Source: Thermotoga sp. (GTDB lineage: Bacteria > Thermotogota > Thermotogae > B3-G13). From it: a stretch of 7,868 bases of DNA. Where the stretch lies: NCBI GenBank assembly GCA_003641555.1, contig QNAT01000045.1, forward strand, positions 1-7,868, given 5' to 3'. Below are positions 1 through 6,486 of the stretch, piece after piece; within the stretch, counting starts at the first letter, position 1, and every line of letters starts with the position of its first letter. A program made the position numbers and the translations under genes. Under the pieces are notes generated by a model, which did no database searches, was not told the origin of the DNA, and saw only the letters and a list, made by a program, of their open reading frames with translations.

Positions 1-1194
1 ATTTTTGCAGGGACCATTGACTTTTACCATAGCTTAATGGGTTCAAAGGAAGCGGCAAGAAAAGAACTCTTAAGTAATTTCACGAAACAGACAGGTATTA
101 AAGTCAATGATATCGGCTTTTTCGATATTTTTCAATGGCAACAAAAGACTTTGGCTGCGGTTGCTGCCGGTTTACCACCAGATGTTGCAAGTAATCATTA
201 CTACTTTGTACCTCAATACGCTGTTCATGGTACTGTTGAGCCTCTTGATGAACATTTTAAAGATTGGAGAATAGATGTTAACAAGATATTTGCTAAAGAA
301 GTCCTTAAAATGAATAGTTACAAGGGAAAACTATATGGGATACCGTTGTTTGTAACTTGCAGGGTACTTCTATACAATAAGGATATATTTAAAGAGGCTG
401 GATTAAATCCTAATAAACCTCCTAGAAATTGGGAGGATTTGGTTGATTTTGCTAAGAAGCTTACTATATGGAAAGGAGACAAGCTTGTAAGGGCTGGTTT
501 CAAGATTTCACCTTCACCTGAAATGAGAACGAATTTCTTCTATATTCTCTTATGGGAATTAGGAGGAAGAATACTTAATGAGGATGAAACGAAGGCTGTA
601 TTCAACAGTGAAGCTGGAGTAAAAGCGCTTACTTTCTTCCGAGATCTTTACTTAAAGTACAAGGTAACATCTCCTGATTTCGGAAAAGGAACTAAAGGTG
701 CGTCCGATCCCTTTATTGCAAAAAAAGCTGCTATGTCTTTTGCTGGCCCTTATGATCTTGTAAATCTAAAAAAGTATGTACCGAATATGAATGTAGGAGT
801 TGCTTTTATCCCTCGTCCTGTTGATGGACAATACGCAACGTTGTTAGATTCTTTTTCTATATTTGCTTTTAAAGGAGCAAAACATAAGAAAGACGCCCTG
901 CAGTTCGTCAAATATGCCTCGAGTTATGATGCACAATTACAATTTTCAAAAACCTCTTGTAGACTCCCAGGACGCTTGGATGCTCTTTCAGATCCATATT
1001 TCTCAGCTCCTGCTTACAAGGTCTTTCAAGAAGCGATTGGGAAATACGGTCATGCTCTTCCCACTTTACCTCAGTGGACTGAGATTCAACAAACCATTCT
1101 TGATGCGATTGAAAAGGTAATTTATAGTAACGTGGATCCAAAAACAGCTCTTGATGAAGCAGTAAGGAAAGTTAATACTCAAATATTACACTGA
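1..1194 (+). CDS. Sugar ABC transporter substrate-binding protein (CUT1 family), 5'-truncated by the window
   Basis: This is the extracytoplasmic receptor of a carbohydrate ABC importer, which would hand its ligand to the two permeases encoded next. The frame is open from base 1, so 397 residues are visible and the true start, signal peptide and lipobox or cleavage site lie upstream. The ATG at 37 is internal, because the preceding in-frame residues (IFAGTIDFYHSLMGSKEAAR) already look like the first beta-strand and helix of a family 1 binding protein; probably only about 25-35 residues are missing. Typical features are the AAVAAGLPPDV segment after the first helix, the YGIPLFVTCRVLLYNKDIFKEAGL hinge region followed by PPRNWEDLVDFAKKLT, and the C-terminal helices with LPGRLDALSDPYF and a final DPKTALDEAVRKVNTQI. 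Family membership is secure; the ligand cannot be read from sequence. The gene is followed by a strong hairpin, which suggests it is expressed above the permeases. Confidence 0.93.
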   Translation: MFAGTIDFYHSLMGSKEAARKELLSNFTKQTGIKVNDIGFFDIFQWQQKTLAAVAAGLPPDVASNHYYFVPQYAVHGTVEPLDEHFKDWRIDVNKIFAKEVLKMNSYKGKLYGIPLFVTCRVLLYNKDIFKEAGLNPNKPPRNWEDLVDFAKKLTIWKGDKLVRAGFKISPSPEMRTNFFYILLWELGGRILNEDETKAVFNSEAGVKALTFFRDLYLKYKVTSPDFGKGTKGASDPFIAKKAAMSFAGPYDLVNLKKYVPNMNVGVAFIPRPVDGQYATLLDSFSIFAFKGAKHKKDALQFVKYASSYDAQLQFSKTSCRLPGRLDALSDPYFSAPAYKVFQEAIGKYGHALPTLPQWTEIQQTILDAIEKVIYSNVDPKTALDEAVRKVNTQILH

Positions 1195-1201
1195 TCTACA
1201 T

Positions 1202-1228
1202 TGGGGTGTGGCAATAAGTCACACCCCA
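1202..1228 (+). promoter_or_regulatory. Intercistronic mRNA hairpin between binding-protein and permease genes
   Basis: TGGGGTGTG (1202-1210) pairs perfectly with CACACCCCA (1220-1228). A G-U pair (1211/1219) and a C-G pair (1212/1218) extend it inward, giving 11 pairs around a 5-base AATAA loop. The stem starts 7 bases after the receptor stop codon. Only a weak T-rich stretch (CTTATTT) follows, so it is more likely a 3'-end stabiliser or partial attenuator than a full terminator. In many binding-protein-dependent transport operons such a structure keeps receptor mRNA more abundant than permease mRNA; that role here is inferred. Confidence 0.75.
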
Positions 1229-1235
1229 CTTATTT

Positions 1236-1242
1236 GGAGGTG
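1236..1242 (+). promoter_or_regulatory. Ribosome binding site that fixes the TTG start of the first permease
   Basis: GGAGGTG is a strong Shine-Dalgarno match ending 6 bases before a TTG codon at 1249; the GGAGG core is 8 bases away. It lies 8 bases after the 1202-1228 stem. It argues against the earlier in-frame TTG at 1201, which has no such site and would place the hairpin inside the coding region. Confidence 0.8.
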
Positions 1243-1248
1243 CTTTAT

Positions 1249-2118
1249 TTGAAACCCAAAACGCTGGGAGAAAAATATTCATATACATTTATAATGCCTG
1301 CCCTTTTAATGTTATTTTTATTCGTAGCTGTACCAACCATCATAGCATTTTTTTTGAGTTTTACTGACTATTCGATTCTTGGAAAACCAAGGTTTGTAGG
1401 AATCCAGAATTATAGATTTGCTCTTCATGATAATGTATTCAGAAAAGCATTGTTTAACACTGCTTATTATGCAATTCTTTATGTGCCAATAAAGGTCATC
1501 TTGTCTTTTTTAATTGCTCTAGCATTAACTCAAAGTTTTATCAATTATAAAAAAACGTTTATGATATTCTTTTATCTGCCAGTTCTCACTTCTATGACTG
1601 CCAGTTCGATGATATGGCTGTGGATATATCAACCGGATATGGGGATCCTAAATGGTATATTATCTGCCTTACATCTTCCAAGGAGTCAATGGATTTATGG
1701 TAAGAGTACTGTGATTCCTTCTATATCCACGATAACTATATGGAAGGACTTTGGATACGATGTAGTCATATTCGTTGCAGGGCTCAGTGGCATTCCAAAA
1801 GAACTTTACGATGCTGCAAAGGTTGATGGAGCACATGGTTGGAGTATGGTTAAGAATATAACTTTACCTCTTTTGAAGACAACTTCGCTTTTCGTGATAG
1901 TTACCTCGATCATCGCATCATTCCAGGTTTTTACTGCAATATATATAATGACACAGGGTGGTCCAGAAAATGCGAGCACAACTGTAGTTCATCAGATATA
2001 TTTGAATGCATTTTCTTATCTAAAAATGGGTAGAGCCTCTGCTATGTCGTTTGTACTTTTTGTGATCATATTATTCTTCAGTTTAATACAATTCAAGATA
2101 ATTAGAGTTGAGGAGTGA
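1249..2118 (+). CDS. Sugar ABC transporter permease, MalF/UgpA-like
   Basis: This is one of two integral membrane subunits of the importer, forming the translocation channel with the next gene's product. The predicted protein is 289 residues from a TTG start chosen for its GGAGGTG site; opening the frame at 1201 would add 16 residues (MGCGNKSHPTYLEVLY) that are not permease-like. The protein opens with a hydrophobic helix (about residues 12-36, IMPALLMLFLFVAVPTII) and shows about six membrane segments in all. The ATPase-docking EAA loop is visible as PKELYDAAKVDGAHGW followed by ITLPLL, around residues 183-208. A conserved MTQGGPENAS stretch typical of MalF/UgpA proteins lies before the last helices. 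Length is normal for the short MalF class that lacks the extra periplasmic domain of E. coli MalF. The stop codon is 4 bases before the next start, implying coupled translation. Confidence 0.93.
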   Translation: MKPKTLGEKYSYTFIMPALLMLFLFVAVPTIIAFFLSFTDYSILGKPRFVGIQNYRFALHDNVFRKALFNTAYYAILYVPIKVILSFLIALALTQSFINYKKTFMIFFYLPVLTSMTASSMIWLWIYQPDMGILNGILSALHLPRSQWIYGKSTVIPSISTITIWKDFGYDVVIFVAGLSGIPKELYDAAKVDGAHGWSMVKNITLPLLKTTSLFVIVTSIIASFQVFTAIYIMTQGGPENASTTVVHQIYLNAFSYLKMGRASAMSFVLFVIILFFSLIQFKIIRVEE

Positions 2119-2122
2119 AATA

Positions 2123-2992
2123 ATGGGTAAATCGAAAAATGGCATGAAATTATTGGTATATGTATTTTTGATCTTTATTGCTATACTTTCTTTGATCCCG
2201 TTTTTGTGGAGCATCGATAGTTCTTTAAAAACTGTTAAGTATAATTACGCTCACCCATTATCCTGGAGGCCAAAACCAGTCGCATTTGGAAATTACGTAA
2301 AGATATTTACGATGTTTTCTTTTGGGAAAAATTTCACTAATAGTTTGATTTATGCAGGTGGTAAAACCATTTTGACACTTATAATATGTCCCCCGGCAGG
2401 CTATGCATTTGCCAGGAAAAAATTTAAGGGGAGAAATGTGATCTTTATTCTGATCCTATCACTTATGATGATACCTTCTCAAGTGCTATTGATTCCTACA
2501 TTTCTAATACTGAAGAATTTTCCGTTGGTGGGAGGTAACAACATTCTTGGCGTAGGGGGTACAGGTTTTTTGGATACATATTGGGGACTCATATTACCTA
2601 CCGCCGTCACTCCTTTCAATATCTTTTTAATGAGGCAATACTTTCTCACCTTACCCAAAAGTATAGAAGAATCTGCAAGGATCGATGGAGCATCTGAATT
2701 CAGAATATACTGGCAAATAGCCCTGCCTCTTGCTCTTCCAGCCTTAACAGCTATATCTATTTTCTCATTTCAAGGCGCCTGGAATGATTTTATCTGGCCT
2801 TTAATAGTACTGAGATCGAGAAATTTACAGCCCTTAACACTTGGACTGCAGGTCTTTCAAGATGAGAATTTCGATCTATGGCCACTTTTAATGGCAGCAA
2901 CACTTGTTACTACAGCTCCAATGTTAGGAATTTTTGCGATCTTTCAAAAGTACTTTTTTAGAGGAGTATCTTTTATTGGGACTTCAAAGTGA
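2123..2992 (+). CDS. Sugar ABC transporter permease, MalG/UgpE-like
   Basis: This is the second channel subunit of the importer. The ATG at 2123 is preferred because GAGGAG (2110-2115) sits 7 bases upstream and overlaps the end of the previous gene; the in-frame TTG at 2108 would add five residues and lies ahead of that site. The 289-residue product has a first helix at about residues 10-31, a membrane segment ending in the PPAGYAFARKKFKG motif typical of MalG-type proteins, and the EAA loop as PKSIEESARIDGASEF followed by IALPLALP (about residues 179-208). The segment FQGAWNDFIWPLIVL near the C-terminus is also characteristic. It ends in FFRGVSFIGTSK, close to the usual family terminus. No ATPase gene follows, so the pair probably uses an MsmX/UgpC-type ATPase encoded elsewhere (inference). 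Confidence 0.94.
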   Translation: MGKSKNGMKLLVYVFLIFIAILSLIPFLWSIDSSLKTVKYNYAHPLSWRPKPVAFGNYVKIFTMFSFGKNFTNSLIYAGGKTILTLIICPPAGYAFARKKFKGRNVIFILILSLMMIPSQVLLIPTFLILKNFPLVGGNNILGVGGTGFLDTYWGLILPTAVTPFNIFLMRQYFLTLPKSIEESARIDGASEFRIYWQIALPLALPALTAISIFSFQGAWNDFIWPLIVLRSRNLQPLTLGLQVFQDENFDLWPLLMAATLVTTAPMLGIFAIFQKYFFRGVSFIGTSK

Positions 2993-3034
2993 GTTTATGA
3001 ACTTCAATTTTTAGATCATAAGGAGGAGATCGAA

Positions 3035-5524
3035 ATGGTTAAATTAACAAAGTATAGTAGATTGGTTGTACCCTCGCACACCTTTCCTTTAGAAGATTTG
3101 GCAGTTGAAATACTCATAAAAGAAGTTAAAAAGAAAACAGGTATGGTATTGAATAAAACTGTTAAGAAGAAAGCATTATCAAACTTTAATACGATTATGA
3201 TCGTGGGGCAATCCTCTAACATAAAGGAGGTGATAAATTCGGTAAATATTCCTGAGCAATCTCTATATTATCCCAGTAAACCTGAGGGATTTTGGATAAA
3301 ATGTGGGAAAAAAGATAACAAATCTTATATCCTGATCATAGGTACTGATCCGCATGGCGTGCTGTATGGCATTGGGAAATTCTTAAGACTCGCTACATTT
3401 TCCCAAAAAGTGGTCGAAGTTTCAGAAACAGAAATACTTGAAAATCCTGCATTTAAGATAAGAGGCCATTTTCTTGCCTCTCACAAACAGAACAACGTTA
3501 CCGAATTCTGGGATATCGAGCATTACGAAGAATACATAAAAGAATTGGCGTTATTTGGTGTTAACACTATAGGTCTTTATCCCGTACATTTTGCAAGATG
3601 GCCAGGCATCAACCCCTGGGGAGACAAAGCATGGTTTATATCTGAGGAACGCCGTAGAGAATGGGAGGATAGATGGCAAATTCAACTGCAGATCCCTGAA
3701 ATCGCTCATCGCTATGGTATGAAATACGGTATATGGATACCCCCTAATGATATATTTCCCGCTCAAGTCAAAGATAATATGAGTTTACCTGGAGATCCAT
3801 ATGTCTGCCCATCGATTCCTGAGGCAAGAGAACTGATTCTATTCGACAGAGAGATGGTTTTCAAATCCCTCTCAAACATAGATTTTCTATTCGTACCATC
3901 TGGAGATGAAGGAGGATGTAAGAAATGTGGAGAACATGGTAAGTGTGCACCATGGGTAAAGACATATCTAAAACTTGTAGAAGATACTTACAAGATCCTG
4001 ATCAAACATCATCCCAAAGCCAGGATATGGATTTCCAATCAATCCTTACCATACTATCAAGATCAAATACTTTATCAATATTTGGATAAAGAACGTCCTG
4101 AGTGGATCGAATACGTTGCATATGGGCCTGGGAGTGATAAGGTATCGGCATATTTAAATCCTTCCAGAGTTGAACACGATAATAAATTTTTAGATTATCC
4201 TGAATTCGGACTTTTGAGTAGATATTTAAAGGAAATGAGATCCCAGATACCTTCAAAATACGAAATAGTATTATACCCAGACATAACTCATCCCGTTCGT
4301 GCTCAATACAGCATAGAGAATATAGATCCTCATATTGCATTTTTATGTGGTCGTGAAGACGCACCAACTTTCAGACCCCTAGATTTAACAAATATACACC
4401 AGGAAACTGTTAGATATGGAACAGGCTCGATTCCTTATAGTGAAGGTAATCACGATGATTTCAATAAGATATTTTGGTCACAACTCGATTGGAGGCCCAA
4501 AGCAGATGTAGATAAGATCATCCAGGAATACTGTAAATGGTGGTTTGGAGATGAAATATCTAAAGATGCTTACAATTCAATCCTCCTTATAGAAAAAATA
4601 TATAAGAAAAAGCTGATAGAATCCATAGCAGACGTGGATAATCTGTTTTCATATGTTAAGAAGATCAACACTTCTTTCCCTTTAACCAGGTTGGAGAACA
4701 ATTGGCGGTGGCAATCGATCGTTTTTTCTGCATATTTACTCAAATTCTTACAAATGAAGGTGTTGGATGAAAAAGAACTAACACCAAAGATAAATGAGTT
4801 TCTCTTATCTTCACTGAATACTGCTGAATTACCCGAAATGATCAGGGGAGTTCTATCTTTATACCATCGTAATGACATGATCTACAACGATATCAAGGAA
4901 AAGCTTCGTCAAACCGCAGCCAAAATTGAAGAAGTAGAAAGTATGCAATTTCATTCGATCGATCGTTTAGATTCCTGCATCACCAACCTTGATTGGATGA
5001 TTGTTGAACTTGAAAGAACATTAAATACTGATAAACCTGAAACAATGAAGCAGAAGGTGGAGCAGATCTTGAAGTACGAGGATCCCGGGCCTGGAGGATT
5101 TTACGATGATGCTGGTAATCCTGATAGGCAGCCTCATCTTGTTCGAGAAGGAAATATTTTGTCATGCGTTAACATCCGTAACCTCAGCCCCGACAACAGA
5201 CCTTCCCAAAACACGCATGTATTAGCTCCTGGAAGTATAGGTTTTAAATTCAGATATACCAGTCTGGAACCTATTGCACAATATATGGTAAGAGTAACTT
5301 ATCTTGCCGACGATTGGTGCCCAACTTGTTATCAGAAACTATATGCAAATGATCACTTATTACATGATGATTTTAAACTACCTTTGGTAAAACCTCAACA
5401 ATTTGTATTCGATATTCCAAAGGAAGCCATTAAAAATGGCATTTTAGAGCTAAGATTCCTTGGCAAGCAAAAATATGTCGTGGTGTCAGAAGTTTGGCTA
5501 ATTAGAAAGGAGATGGCAAAATGA
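3035..5524 (+). CDS. Putative cytoplasmic glycoside hydrolase, GH20/GH67-like multidomain protein of unassigned specificity
   Basis: The 829-residue protein starts at an ATG with AAGGAGGAG 6-7 bases upstream and lacks a signal peptide, so it probably acts in the cytoplasm on imported glycosides. Residues 1-130 resemble the non-catalytic alpha/beta domain found before GH20 and alpha-glucuronidase barrels (note GTDPHGVLYGIGKFLRL). From about 137 (NPAFKIRGH) to 500 runs a likely TIM barrel. It carries FVPSGDEGG with D291-E292, reminiscent of the GH20 Asp-Glu pair, then C295, C298, H301 and C304; YPDITHPVRAQY (414-425); and YSEGNHDDFNK (468-478) with E470, D474 and D475. A helical region (about 500-680) follows, partly charged enough for coiled coil. 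The C-terminal beta-rich module (682-829) opens with EDPGPGGFYDDAG and ends with VVSEVWLIRK. I recognise this architecture from uncharacterised bacterial proteins annotated loosely as alpha-glucuronidase or GH20-like, but cannot assign a substrate. The stop overlaps the next ATG as ATGA. Confidence 0.75.
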   Translation: MVKLTKYSRLVVPSHTFPLEDLAVEILIKEVKKKTGMVLNKTVKKKALSNFNTIMIVGQSSNIKEVINSVNIPEQSLYYPSKPEGFWIKCGKKDNKSYILIIGTDPHGVLYGIGKFLRLATFSQKVVEVSETEILENPAFKIRGHFLASHKQNNVTEFWDIEHYEEYIKELALFGVNTIGLYPVHFARWPGINPWGDKAWFISEERRREWEDRWQIQLQIPEIAHRYGMKYGIWIPPNDIFPAQVKDNMSLPGDPYVCPSIPEARELILFDREMVFKSLSNIDFLFVPSGDEGGCKKCGEHGKCAPWVKTYLKLVEDTYKILIKHHPKARIWISNQSLPYYQDQILYQYLDKERPEWIEYVAYGPGSDKVSAYLNPSRVEHDNKFLDYPEFGLLSRYLKEMRSQIPSKYEIVLYPDITHPVRAQYSIENIDPHIAFLCGREDAPTFRPLDLTNIHQETVRYGTGSIPYSEGNHDDFNKIFWSQLDWRPKADVDKIIQEYCKWWFGDEISKDAYNSILLIEKIYKKKLIESIADVDNLFSYVKKINTSFPLTRLENNWRWQSIVFSAYLLKFLQMKVLDEKELTPKINEFLLSSLNTAELPEMIRGVLSLYHRNDMIYNDIKEKLRQTAAKIEEVESMQFHSIDRLDSCITNLDWMIVELERTLNTDKPETMKQKVEQILKYEDPGPGGFYDDAGNPDRQPHLVREGNILSCVNIRNLSPDNRPSQNTHVLAPGSIGFKFRYTSLEPIAQYMVRVTYLADDWCPTCYQKLYANDHLLHDDFKLPLVKPQQFVFDIPKEAIKNGILELRFLGKQKYVVVSEVWLIRKEMAK

Positions 5525-6432
5525 AAGAAAGGAAGCTAAGAGGAATTGTTGTGGCTGCTTTAACAGCCTTCGATAGTCAAGAAAAATTTGATCCACCTGC
5601 AATGGAAGAATATATCGATTTTCTCGTAGAAAAGGGAGTAGATGGCCTGTACATATGCGGCTCTACTGGCGAAGGCTTGATAATGAATGTAGAGGAAAGA
5701 AAAAGAGTTCTCGAAACTGTTTTAAAGAGAACGCAAGGAAAGAACGTTGCTGTATTTGCACATTGCGGTTCAGTAAGAATGGAAGAAACAGTTCAATTAG
5801 TAGAACATGCCAAAGAAGTGAAAGCTGATGGTGCCGGAATGGTAACTCCATTTTACTACAAGTATTCGGATGAGGAATTATTCGGTTATTACGATACCAT
5901 AGCCAGAAAATTTTCTGACTTTCCTATATACTTGTACAACAATCCTGCGCTTGCGGGAAATTCAATATCCACTGCTTTAGTAAATCGATTGCACCACGCT
6001 GATCCAAATATAATGGGCATAAAAGATAGCAGTGGGAATTTTTCAATGGTACTATCATTCATTTCTGAAACTCCTTCTGAATTTTCAGTTTTAGCTGGTT
6101 ATGACCGTGCATTTCTTTCTATATTATTGATGGGAGGAGATGGATGTGTAACTGGACCAGGAGCAGTTTTTCCAGAATTATTCGTAAAGGTATATGAGTT
6201 GTACAAGAAAAGTAATGTCAAGTTAGCAAAAGAGTATCAGGAGAAACTTACAAAATTATCTCTCGCTTTAGGAGATGGAGCAAACATGCCGTTGTTAAAA
6301 GTAGCATTGAAACTTAGAGGCATTGACCTTGGACCGATGAGAAAACCTTTTAAAACCTTTGAAGAGGAAGGAATGAAAACCTTAAAAGAAAAATTGGATG
6401 TTGTTCTCGAGGAAGTCGGATTAAAATATTGA
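5521..6432 (+). CDS. DapA/NanA-superfamily class I aldolase (N-acetylneuraminate lyase-like; 2-keto-3-deoxy acid aldolase likely)
   Basis: This 303-residue enzyme has the usual family length. It should cleave a 2-keto acid to pyruvate plus an aldehyde, or run the reverse reaction, through a lysine Schiff base. Visible are the CGSTGEG carboxylate-binding loop (S48, T49), TPFYY at 109-113, the catalytic tyrosine Y139 in YNNPALAG, and the Schiff-base lysine K168 in GIKDSSG. The AHCGS...E...LVEHAK...GAGMVTPFYY stretch and the NPALAG motif resemble N-acetylneuraminate lyase; the arginine of true dihydrodipicolinate synthase after the YN.P motif is absent, so lysine biosynthesis is unlikely. However, GYDR (193-196) carries R196 where the lyase has Glu, and G212 replaces a tail-contacting Ser, so sialic acid is doubtful. 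The start overlaps the hydrolase stop by 4 bases and has a GGAG site 8 bases upstream, so the two are coupled. Confidence 0.88.
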   Translation: MKERKLRGIVVAALTAFDSQEKFDPPAMEEYIDFLVEKGVDGLYICGSTGEGLIMNVEERKRVLETVLKRTQGKNVAVFAHCGSVRMEETVQLVEHAKEVKADGAGMVTPFYYKYSDEELFGYYDTIARKFSDFPIYLYNNPALAGNSISTALVNRLHHADPNIMGIKDSSGNFSMVLSFISETPSEFSVLAGYDRAFLSILLMGGDGCVTGPGAVFPELFVKVYELYKKSNVKLAKEYQEKLTKLSLALGDGANMPLLKVALKLRGIDLGPMRKPFKTFEEEGMKTLKEKLDVVLEEVGLKY

Positions 6433-6442
6433 ATTCGGAGAA

Positions 6443-6457
6443 CAATTAAGATAATTG
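6443..6457 (+). promoter_or_regulatory. Perfect 15-base inverted repeat, possible operator
   Basis: CAATTA (6443-6448), a 3-base spacer AGA, then TAATTG (6452-6457) form a perfect inverted repeat in the 41-base gap between the aldolase stop and the transketolase-like start. The arms are AT-rich and short, so chance is a real possibility. A protein-binding site is more plausible than an RNA structure, because the stem would be weak. Confidence 0.3.
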
Positions 6458-6462
6458 AAAAT

Positions 6463-6471
6463 AAGGGTGAT
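6463..6471 (+). promoter_or_regulatory. Ribosome binding site of the transketolase-like gene
   Basis: AAGGGTGAT matches the GGTGAT half of the Shine-Dalgarno consensus. Counted from the GG at 6466-6467, it is 6 bases from GTG 6474 and 9 bases from TTG 6477, so it supports either start. It is weaker than the sites of the upstream genes, and its end overlaps the left arm of the inverted repeat at 6470-6486. Confidence 0.55.
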
Positions 6472-6486
6472 AAGTGTTGCACTTAT
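6470..6486 (+). promoter_or_regulatory. Hairpin-forming inverted repeat covering the transketolase-like start codon
   Basis: ATAAGTG (6470-6476) and CACTTAT (6480-6486) are exact reverse complements around a 3-base TTG loop. Two further G-U pairs (6469/6487 and 6468/6488) could extend the stem into the ribosome binding site. The GTG start candidate lies in the left arm and the TTG candidate is the loop itself. No T-tract follows, so this is not a terminator. It could reduce translation of the downstream gene relative to the aldolase, or be a DNA operator; both are inference. Confidence 0.45.

Noticed and set aside
37..39. ATG 37 as the start of the binding protein
   Set aside because: The frame is open back to base 1 and the residues before it fit the mature binding-protein fold, so the gene simply begins outside the window.
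1201..1248. Upstream extension of the first permease to TTG 1201
   Set aside because: It would place the whole 1202-1228 hairpin in coding sequence and adds a non-membrane peptide with no ribosome site; TTG 1249 has GGAGGTG at good spacing.
2108..2122. Extension of the second permease to TTG 2108
   Set aside because: The ribosome site GAGGAG lies after this codon and serves ATG 2123.
3014..3031. GATC...GATC pairing around the hydrolase ribosome site
   Set aside because: Only four base pairs; too short to support a regulatory structure.
4002..4367. Antisense open frame of 121 codons inside the hydrolase gene
   Set aside because: It is a shadow of a strongly supported gene, with no ribosome site or recognisable protein features. 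The same applies to the other reverse-strand frames across the window.
5521..6432. Calling the aldolase dapA (dihydrodipicolinate synthase) or a true nanA
   Set aside because: The DapA arginine after the YN.P motif is missing and the context is sugar import; for NanA, the tail-binding Glu and Ser are replaced and no ManNAc kinase or epimerase gene is seen.
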